From Arachidicoccus ginsenosidivorans (GTDB lineage Bacteria; Bacteroidota; Bacteroidia; Chitinophagales; Chitinophagaceae), in the NCBI RefSeq assembly GCF_007971385.1, contig NZ_CP042434.1, positions 2,852,001-2,916,000 on the forward strand: DNA of 64,000 nucleotides, in the 5' to 3' direction. The notes below the pieces were generated by a model. The model was not told where the DNA came from. It did no database searches and worked only from the letters and a program-made list of their open reading frames with translations. How positions within the stretch are numbered: the stretch's first letter is position 1; the number at the start of each line of letters is the position of its first letter. Below, in pieces: positions 57,127 through 64,000 of the stretch. A program made the translations under genes and the position numbers.

Positions 57127-58176
57127 ATGGAAGAGTTTTCTATTTTACCACAAGGCGGCTTATCAGAAGGAGGCAAAAAACCAAAACCGTTTCCGTTATT
57201 GGAGGGGTTTCCAAAGAAATATATCAATCGAGGATGGAAGCACTCCCTTAAAAGGCATATTCAGACCCAAAATGATACAATGTTGTTTGAGTGGATTAAC
57301 GCCAATAAGTCGGCATTGAACAGAGGTCAGTATTTTGTAAAAGGGCCGGGGTCCCGGTCCTTCAGATGCGTTTCTCCATCTGGTGGGATAGAATTTCAAT
57401 TTTGTATAAGAGGAAGGGCTAAGTTTCAAATAAAAAAATTAAATAAGGATGACGGTTATTGGAGACATGTGATGGCTGGCAAACATAATTTCCAAGTTTA
57501 TAATGGCTTTATCAATGATGCCATCATTGATACGAATGAGCCACTTGAGATTTTGAATATAGCTATTTCTTTGGAAAGATTAAAAGAGTTTGCCCGGAAA
57601 TATCCAGTCATGCAACGAATGGTAGAGGATGTGATGGTCAACGCAAATACTTTATTATTAGCCTATCCAAGGGTCACTACCAATGAAATGCATTTGATTA
57701 TAGTTGAAATTTATACACTTGTCAATGAAGACGAGTTGGACCTTGAATTACTGGACAATTTAATTGACAAATTGATCTTTCTGTTTTTAGAGTATAGGAA
57801 AGAACCGGGAATGCCATTCGCATTTGATACTGTTGAAAAGTTTTTTAATGCCCGTACCTACTTATTGGAAAATTATAAGCACAGCAATTGTTCGGTGACG
57901 GATGCCAGGCTTGAGGCAGGTATTGATCCCAATCGATTTTGCTCGGGATTTAAAAGGCTTTTCGCAGTGGCTCCCAAACAATATTTGAAAGTTAGAAGAA
58001 TGGAAAAGGCAAAAGAATTTTTTTTAAGGGGCGATGCTTTGAGTGTACGTGAGGTGATGCAAGAAGTAGGAATGGTCAAACTTGATTATTTCCTAAAGCA
58101 ATATAAAGAGTATCATAAAGTTAGCGCACAGGAACATTTTGATCAAGGTAGAATTTGTGATATTGATAATCAATGA
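57127..58176 (+). CDS. AraC-family transcriptional regulator
   Basis: A 349-residue protein. The C-terminal 100 residues have the AraC helix-turn-helix pair: NARTYLLENYKHSNCSVTDA, DPNRFCSGFKRLFAVAPKQY and VRRMEKAKEFFLRGDALSVR with EVMQEVGMVKLDYFLKQYKE. The N-terminal 230 residues carry a beta-rich sensor-like region (GGIEFQFCIRGRAKFQIKKL) and a helical linker. Layout matches the regulator at 54419. The gene sits directly after two short tandem repeats, so its expression may vary in steps. It is likely to control the genes downstream, 58477-59826, or the SusCD pair. Confidence 0.82.
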   Translation: MEEFSILPQGGLSEGGKKPKPFPLLEGFPKKYINRGWKHSLKRHIQTQNDTMLFEWINANKSALNRGQYFVKGPGSRSFRCVSPSGGIEFQFCIRGRAKFQIKKLNKDDGYWRHVMAGKHNFQVYNGFINDAIIDTNEPLEILNIAISLERLKEFARKYPVMQRMVEDVMVNANTLLLAYPRVTTNEMHLIIVEIYTLVNEDELDLELLDNLIDKLIFLFLEYRKEPGMPFAFDTVEKFFNARTYLLENYKHSNCSVTDARLEAGIDPNRFCSGFKRLFAVAPKQYLKVRRMEKAKEFFLRGDALSVREVMQEVGMVKLDYFLKQYKEYHKVSAQEHFDQGRICDIDNQ

Positions 58177-58476
58177 GATATATTTATGAGGTTGCGATTT
58201 GTAGAACAAATTGCCTGATTTTTTTATTAATTTATTGTTTCATCTTTACATCAGCAACAAAATAATAAAGGTCATTTTGAAATAACTGTGCAATCTATTT
58301 TAGTCTAAATATTTCTGATGACTTTTTAAGAAGAAGAAACTAAGAGGGGAAAAATATAAGTAAGACCATAAGATAATTATACAATATGATTAAAGAAGCA
58401 GCACAAATACGCATTTTAATATCTGGCAATATCTGGTGATATCTGTCACCGGGGTTTTGCCACAAAAAAGGTAAAA
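58177..58476 (+). other. Intergenic, no gene seen
   Basis: About 300 AT-rich bases without a supported frame. The end carries AAAAAAGGTAAAA just before the next ATG, a weak ribosome-binding context. Confidence 0.5.
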
Positions 58477-58734
58477 ATGGAAAGGACAGATTATATAATG
58501 ACTTTTGGATGGGTAGATAGTTTATGGCCTCAAAGTGAAATGTGGCTATTGGAACTCTTGCTTCGATCGAATTATTTTCCAAATCCGGTTAATTTGATGG
58601 AAGGGCCAAAGGCTGAATTCTTACAAAGTAATGGGATGGTGGAGTCAGATTATTATCTGAATGATTCTGGTATTCTTTTACCAAGGCAGCGTTGGATTGT
58701 AGAAAATGGACTTTTGATGCCGATCGAGTTGTAA
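58477..58734 (+). CDS. Small protein of unknown function, 85 residues
   Basis: The frame starts MERTDYIMTFGWVDSLWPQS and ends LLMPIEL. It has no signal peptide, and no family is recognised. It is acidic and rich in Leu and Trp. Two frames lie near it but none overlaps with better evidence, and it is followed by MauE on the same strand. Given its position between an AraC regulator and MauE, it may belong to the same transcription unit. Confidence is moderate because of its size. Confidence 0.5.
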   Translation: MERTDYIMTFGWVDSLWPQSEMWLLELLLRSNYFPNPVNLMEGPKAEFLQSNGMVESDYYLNDSGILLPRQRWIVENGLLMPIEL

Positions 58735-58861
58735 TTTTTAAAAAGTTTGTCCCGAAGCGTTTTGCATCCTGAACACATTGAATAAGAATAATTATTTTGT
58801 TATGTCTTTAATACGCATAAATGTCGCAGAAGCCTATCCCAGCCAAAAAAGGCTGAACAGG

Positions 58862-59290
58862 ATGAAAATAACCATCAGTATTATTTGTGGGCTACTTACA
58901 CTTCTTTGGGCATACGCTGCATTTAGTAAACTTTTGAGTTATCATGATTTTCTGATCCAATTAAAAAGACAACCGTTACCTACCTGGTCAATTTCTGGGT
59001 TAGCTGTGGGATTGCCCATTTTTGAGCTGTTGATCGCCTTTTTAATATGTGGTAATTATACAAAGAAGGCAGGGCTTTGGTTGTCTTCAGTCTTAATGAT
59101 TTGTTTTACGGGATATGTTGCATTGGCTTTAAGTGGTGCTTTTGGCAGTATTCCTTGTAGTTGTGGCGGCATTTTGAGCCGCATGGGATGGCAAACCCAT
59201 CTGATATTTAATATTGTGTACACAATCCTGGCTTTATTTGGACTGTGGACTTTTAACCGATATAAAAAATTGAATATTCATGCCAGGTAA
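58862..59290 (+). CDS. MauE/DoxX-family redox-associated membrane protein
   Basis: A 142-residue membrane protein with four helices (ISIICGLLTLLWAYAAFSKL, ISGLAVGLPIFELLIAFLIC, WLSSVLMICFTGYVALALSG, IFNIVYTILALFGLWTF). It keeps the MauE-type SIPCSCGG motif and the N-terminal YAAFSKLLSYHDFLIQL. MauE is needed for the maturation or disulfide formation of methylamine dehydrogenase in methylotrophs; in Bacteroidota its role is unknown. The ATG at 58862 matches family starts better than the TTG or ATG further upstream. The DUF6520 gene follows 158 bases on. Confidence 0.85.
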   Translation: MKITISIICGLLTLLWAYAAFSKLLSYHDFLIQLKRQPLPTWSISGLAVGLPIFELLIAFLICGNYTKKAGLWLSSVLMICFTGYVALALSGAFGSIPCSCGGILSRMGWQTHLIFNIVYTILALFGLWTFNRYKKLNIHAR

Positions 59291-59448
59291 GTGGAGCTTA
59301 CCTGATGTATTAGGCCTTAACGGGAAGGAAGCTGAAAACCCGTGATAAATAGAGTAAGCATTAGTGTAAATAGCGGCCGCTGATATAAATGATTTGGGGC
59401 GGTTTAGCGAATGGTTATTATTTTCAAATTTTTAAATAAGAACAAGAT

Positions 59449-59826
59449 ATGAAAAAGAAATATCTTACCGCTCCAGTTATTGCAGCTTTAATTGGGGTGG
59501 GCCTGGCAGGTGTAGCCAAGGCACATTTAAATGCACGAGTAAATAATCCTGATGAAGAATATACTTTTATATATTCACCAGATAATCCATTGGATTATTC
59601 TCAAGCATCAGTGGAGGATTTGAGCAATTGGCATTATACTGAGAACCCAACAACATGTTCTGGAGATGCGAAGGCGTGTTCAATTACTGCACCTGCCACG
59701 GATGTGGATGCGACTGGTACAGATCCAATTTTGAAGTCAAACATTAATCTTCAGACTGACGGCTCTGGGAATGTTTATTATGTTTCGGATGTGGAACCAT
59801 TAGCTTCTTATTCTAATCAAGATTAA
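59449..59826 (+). CDS. DUF6520-family small exported protein
   Basis: A 125-residue protein with a signal peptide (MKKKYLTAPVIAALIGVGLA, ending VAKA) and a small mature domain. The pattern NWHYTENPTTCSGDAKACSI, a Trp followed by two Cys six residues apart, resembles DUF6520 proteins of Bacteroidota, which often sit next to MauE. Two Cys could form a disulfide, and MauE could help make it; this is inference. The mature part is acidic and Asp/Asn/Thr-rich. A perfect terminator hairpin lies just after it. It is preceded by AAGAACAAGAT, not a clear Shine-Dalgarno site. Confidence 0.8.
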   Translation: MKKKYLTAPVIAALIGVGLAGVAKAHLNARVNNPDEEYTFIYSPDNPLDYSQASVEDLSNWHYTENPTTCSGDAKACSITAPATDVDATGTDPILKSNINLQTDGSGNVYYVSDVEPLASYSNQD

Positions 59827-59845
59827 AAATGCATGATGAATATTG

Positions 59846-59870
59846 TTAGGGTAACCATTGGTTACCCTAA
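59846..59870. terminator. Convergent terminator between DUF6520 and SusD genes
   Basis: TTAGGGTAACCA-T-TGGTTACCCTAA, 12-base arms with a one-base spacer, followed by TTTTAATTTT. It lies 20 bases after the DUF6520 stop and just before the end of the opposite-strand SusD gene. Confidence 0.85.
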
Positions 59871-59872
59871 TT

Positions 59873-61243
59873 TTAATTTTGTTGGATCCCAATAATTCTA
59901 ACCAAATTGTCCGGGAAGGGTAGTGCATAATAATCTGAATTTGGTTGTAATGTTATGATTTCTCCATCACGTTTGCGTTTAAGAATTATATTGTAGTCTT
60001 CCTTGTTTAATCTTTTAATATCAATCCATCTTAAACCTCTATAAATCAATTCTTTCCTTCTTTCTAATAGAACGCGCGCTAGAGCATCTTTTTGATTGGA
60101 GAATTTAAGTGGTATAAAAGAAGTCGTTTGATATCTTTTTGATAATAAATAATTTAAGTCTCCAGTTCCTTCAGCTAATTTTCCTGCTCTAATATAACAT
60201 TCAGACCTGATTAAGTACATTTCATCGGTTGCTATACCTGTAAATATATTTCTTAAGTTATTATCTGTATAGGATCCTTTGTAATATGAATAACCTGAAT
60301 TGTCCTTTTCAAAAAATGCTGTTTTTCTGAGATCATTAGGCTCATAATGACTATAGAGTATGGTATCGATGTAGGCAGGAGTAGTATAATGTATCAGTCC
60401 TAAGCTCTCAGAAAATAAGGAATAGAATATTGTTTCTTCGTTGAAATTTCCAAAGGGGGTTGTGGAGGATATTTTAGATTCGGGAATTTGATTATAATCT
60501 ATTAAAGTGTGGTTGATTTTTAAACATGAATCTGCGTATAAAAATGCATTTGTATAATCTCTCATGGATAAGTAAGTTCTCGCTAATAAACCAAATGCGG
60601 CTGCTTTCGATGGCCTTGTTGCGATTGGTGGAACCCTTGGAAGGAGCTTGGCTGCTTCTTTTGTGTCTTTTATTATTTTATCATAACAATCTTCTACTGA
60701 AGACCTCTTGAAGGTGACATTAAAGTCGCTAGATGTCCGTAGCATAATACCCAAATCTTTGATTGAAGTATTTTCGTCGAAGGCTTTGCCATAATCCCAA
60801 AGTAGGCTTAGAAAATAATAGGATCTAATAAATAGTGCACAGCCTTTTACATTATTATAGAGCTGCTTATTGTCAAGTGTTGTCTTAATGTTTTTTATGC
60901 CTTCCAATGCCAAATTCGCATAATATATTGCGACTGGTGTGTTTGACCAATCGCCACCACTTTCTAATTTTTTTAACTCCCAATAATAAAATTGAGGTCG
61001 TGGTTCATTTTTAGATTCAATTGCTGATTCGGGTATGAAATAATCATCACACGATGTTTCTCCTGCTTCTGGCGTCCTTGTATTAATGCGGACATCATTG
61101 TTGAGCAACTCTTGTAGATCTTTTAATGATTCTGGTACGACTAATCTCTCGTCTGGCTTTTTATCTAAATATTTGTTGCAGGACAATATACTCATCACGA
61201 GTAAAGTGAATAAGATTCTATAAATTAATTTGTTTGTTTTCAT
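59873..61243 (-). CDS. SusD/RagB-family nutrient-binding lipoprotein
   Basis: A 456-residue outer-membrane lipoprotein with a signal ending in the lipobox ILSC (SILSCNKYLDKKPDERLVVP). The SusD TPR-type helical scaffold is visible (AFLYADSCLKINHTL, RARVLLERRKELIYRGLRWI), including the C-terminal RRKELIYRGLRWIDIKRLNK that is strongly conserved. It is the lid for the SusC barrel encoded next to it. No carbohydrate-active enzyme lies beside it in the window, so the ligand is unknown; peptides are possible. It follows the SusC gene on the same strand by 11 bases. Confidence 0.93.
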   Translation of the reverse strand: MKTNKLIYRILFTLLVMSILSCNKYLDKKPDERLVVPESLKDLQELLNNDVRINTRTPEAGETSCDDYFIPESAIESKNEPRPQFYYWELKKLESGGDWSNTPVAIYYANLALEGIKNIKTTLDNKQLYNNVKGCALFIRSYYFLSLLWDYGKAFDENTSIKDLGIMLRTSSDFNVTFKRSSVEDCYDKIIKDTKEAAKLLPRVPPIATRPSKAAAFGLLARTYLSMRDYTNAFLYADSCLKINHTLIDYNQIPESKISSTTPFGNFNEETIFYSLFSESLGLIHYTTPAYIDTILYSHYEPNDLRKTAFFEKDNSGYSYYKGSYTDNNLRNIFTGIATDEMYLIRSECYIRAGKLAEGTGDLNYLLSKRYQTTSFIPLKFSNQKDALARVLLERRKELIYRGLRWIDIKRLNKEDYNIILKRKRDGEIITLQPNSDYYALPFPDNLVRIIGIQQN

Positions 61244-61254
61244 TCTTTTATTTT

Positions 61255-64000
61255 TTAAAAATGTAACCTAATTCCTAAAGTATATGTTTTCGGGGCAGGA
61301 ATAGATTTGATGGAATCCGGGTCTATATGGTCTTTATTGGCGCGCCACAAGATGCCTAAATTGGCTGCATTTATGAATAGTTGTAAGGTGCAGTTTTGCT
61401 TTTTACTTATTTTATTGATATTATAGAAAAGGTTAACGTACTGTAATCTAATATGATCTGCTTTGATTACATTTATTTCTGAAGTTTGATAAAAAGAGCC
61501 TCTGCTTACATTTAATGGATATATTAAAGATGGCACACTGGTATGTTGTTCATCTCCAGGCTTCATCCATCTTTGGTTGTAATTTATTCCGTAAGTTGCG
61601 TCTCTTATGGCCAGTCCGCTGTAACTTAATGCTTGTTTTAAAGAATAATAACCCAATTTATAAATGATATTAAAATTAAGACTGATATTACGCCAATTTA
61701 TGGTATTATTTATAGCTCCAAACCAGGTCGGGTTGGCGGATCCGAATATTTTTATAGAATTATTGTTTTCTGGATTATAATACACGTCATTAGCTATTGC
61801 GGTGTAATCTGTACTTTTGTCGTTGCCAAGATAACCCATTGGATTTCCATTTTCATCTAATCCCCCCACTTATACGCGATCATTGTATATAATGGTTGAC
61901 CTGCAACAGGATTTATGCGGTAAGGTTTTGCGACATATGCAGAAATTGTATTGTTTGGATCGTTGTATTTGGTGGTTTTAGCTAAGTTGTAACTTACTAG
62001 TAGAGTGCTCTTCCATTGTATTTTTTTCTTTATTAAGGTGGAGTTTAATATAATATCAATTCCGTTTCCTGCCATATTGGCAACATTTTTTGTTATTGTT
62101 GTACCTCTGCCAGTTGCAGAATAATCATATGGAGTTGCACCATACAAATTGACACCTTTTTTATGATAATATTCAATAGATCCATTAAGTGCATTGTTTA
62201 TTGACGAAAATTCTAATCTTACATTTGTTTGATAGCTTTGCTCCCATTGTAAAGAAGGATTGTTTATTTGGTTAATGTCCAATACTGGTAATTGGGTTAG
62301 TCTGCTATTGCTTGATGCGGCAATGGCTTGAGCCGTTTTTGATAAATCGACATTTCCGCTTACGCCATATGTTACTGCCAATTTAAGATAGGGTAGTAGT
62401 TGGTTTTTATAAAAAGTTTCTTTCGAGATTATCCAGCCTGTTCCGATGGACCATAAGGGTGTCCATTTGTCATTGGTACTTGCACCAAATATGTTTGATC
62501 CATCTCTTCTTAGACTTCCAGATAGTATATATTTTTGTTTTAGGGAATATGATCCGTTTGCAAAAAGTGATATAAATCTGTTCGTTGTTTTTGTGATTTG
62601 TCCTTGGGTGTTTAAACCTCTAGTTGCCCCTGTTATAAAGGTAGGATAGGATAAATTGGGATTTATTGTTACTATCCTTAACGGATTTTCAGTATAGCCA
62701 TAATAAAACTGGTCACTACCATTAGTTTGGACTTGCCTTACCTCAGCACCGAAAAGAAAGGAAATGTGGTCAGCTCCAAAATGATGATTATAGTTTATTT
62801 GACCACGAAAATTTTGACTGTTTATCTCCGCCTGACCCTTATAAAGGATGCCGCCAACGGGAACAATATATTCAATATTGCCAGTGGCTCTATCTAATTG
62901 TGTATATCTGTTGATTAGATCCCTAGTATAATAACTCAGAGTATCCCCAAGTCTATGGTAGTCAATATTTTGTTTTTGATATTGGTATTTGAATGATATA
63001 TTTATATCTTTATATATCTTGTATTGAAATCCTAAATTGGCGGTATAATCCTCTGTTCTATTTTTTTGTAAATAGTGTTGCCAATCCGTATATGGGTAGT
63101 AATTCCAGTCTTTTAAATACCCTGCGCCTGCTGTGTCTGTGTAACCTGGCCTTAGTACATGAGTTGTCGCAACCGCTTGCCCGTCTTCATCCACTAGGTT
63201 CAAATATGGAATTTGGATTAAGGTAGGTATGGTTGTTATAGTTTCATAACTAGGCATTCCGTTTGTAGTTAACGTGTTAGAGTAATATAATCCTACATTG
63301 AGCTGTGCATTTTTAAATGGTTTATAAGTATTATCAAATCTGAGATTGACCTTATCGTCTTTGTTTCTAAGATTGCCAACTGATTTGTTGTAATTGCCGG
63401 AAATTACCCAGGCAAGATTATCGCTCCCACCACTAAGGTTAAGTGCATATTGTTGTAATAGGCCTTTTCGGTAAAAATATTTTGTGAATTGATCCCTGCT
63501 GTCTATTTGCTTTAGAGCATTGATTTGATTCGCAGAGTCTTCTGCGCTTATTTTTCCTTCCCGCCTTTTGTTGAAGATTTCTACGGCCGGACTTAATGCC
63601 GTCATTGATTTTGATTTTAGTTTGGTATTGTAATAACCGTTATTAAATAGAAACTGTTCAAAATCAATATAATCTGAAGAGGATATTTGTTTGTTATAAT
63701 ATAAATCGGGCTTATTTGTAATTGTATAAGTTGAACTAAAATCTACCTTAAGTTTTTGATTAAATTTTCCTTTTTTTGTTGTAATTACAATGACACCGTT
63801 GCCTGCCCTGGCTCCCCAAATGCTGGTGGCTGCGGCATCCTTTAAAACCGTAACACTTTCTACATCATTTGGATTAATATTATTGATATCGCCTTCATAA
63901 ATAAAATTATCTAATACGATTAAGGGATCCAAGGGGCCATTGATAGTGCTTAAACCACGTATTGAGATATTGGTTGTATTTTGAGGGTTGGTCAAGTTTT
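61255..64000 (-). pseudogene. SusC/RagA-family TonB-dependent receptor, cut by window edge and frameshifted
   Basis: The C-terminal about 915 residues of a SusC-type receptor; the signal peptide and start lie past 64000. The plug domain has NISIRGLSTINGPLDPLIVL and the family hallmark TSIWGARAGNGVIVITTKKG, then the long barrel with a WGVNW-like interior and the C-terminal strand ending KTYTLGIRLHF. The frame breaks at 61862-61867, where a C6 run (G6 on the minus strand) should be C7; restoring it joins IAYKWGGLDENGNPMGYLGN. SusC imports the ligand captured by SusD with TonB energy. The two form one operon. Confidence 0.92.

Noticed and set aside
1-64000. CRISPR arrays, tRNA or rRNA genes, intact insertion sequences
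   Set aside because: I looked for repeated spacer patterns, tRNA-like T-loop sequences and transposase motifs and saw none. Short tandem repeats here are simple sequence repeats only.
55557-64000. Polysaccharide utilization locus
   Set aside because: SusC and SusD are present, but no glycosidase, sulfatase or polysaccharide lyase lies near them in the window; the ligand is left open.

Overview
The window is a 64 kb chromosomal piece of a Bacteroidota bacterium. It most resembles Chitinophagaceae or Sphingobacteriaceae, but I cannot fix the genus from sequence alone. The evidence is the SusC/SusD pair, Bacteroidota-only families (DUF6520, TSGGNI-repeat DUF4097, PafA phosphatase, GlmU-like nucleotidyltransferase), promoters with the TAnnTTTG -7 box, and almost no Shine-Dalgarno sites. 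By eye the first 53 kb has mid-40s percent GC. Two stretches, 31.9-33 kb and 54-64 kb, are clearly richer in AT.

Layout. 0-7 kb: electron transfer flavoprotein genes (etfB, etfA cut by the window edge), a small TPR protein, an ABC-2 exporter pair and a secreted GH29 alpha-L-fucosidase. 7-13 kb: a second ABC pair of the FtsX/MacB kind, a POT peptide transporter, an outer-membrane barrel and a putative lipoprotein. 13-19 kb: an orphan AAA/PD-(D/E)XK protein in gene-poor DNA, a beta-solenoid adhesin-like DUF4097 protein and a class II cyclic-nucleotide phosphodiesterase. 19-31 kb: M1 aminopeptidase, nucleoid-associated protein, thyA-folA, a biotin-dependent carboxylase subunit, an L,D-transpeptidase, manA, a YkgJ protein and xerD. 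31.9-36.9 kb: an AT-rich three-gene operon of unknown proteins, a broken TonB-type receptor and a class C serine hydrolase lipoprotein. 37-49.4 kb: GlmU-like nucleotidyltransferase, tpiA, a membrane-protein/repressor module with two matching operators, uvrC, a YyaL protein, and a kinase/RapZ-C fusion next to a MurU-like uridylyltransferase. 49.5-54 kb: Fur-type regulator, SCO, MerC, PafA, omega-amidase. 54-64 kb: two AraC-like regulators, an OafA-like acyltransferase, MauE, a DUF6520 exported protein and SusD/SusC.

At least nine genes are interrupted by single-base indels, mostly a lost base in a homopolymer, and restoring one base rejoins the family sequence each time. This looks like uncorrected sequencing error, so I annotate the restored genes. 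One nonsense codon, in the receptor at 33-35.5 kb, is not explained this way.

The most interesting points are (1) the kinase-RapZ-C fusion beside MurU, which suggests amino-sugar-sensing cell-wall recycling; (2) two near-identical palindromic operators framing a small repressor gene; (3) a perfect palindrome inside the spacer of the merC promoter next to a Fur-family gene; and (4) the AT-rich AraC/MauE/DUF6520/SusCD block, with two short tandem repeats ahead of one regulator. I saw no tRNA or rRNA genes, CRISPR arrays or intact insertion sequences.
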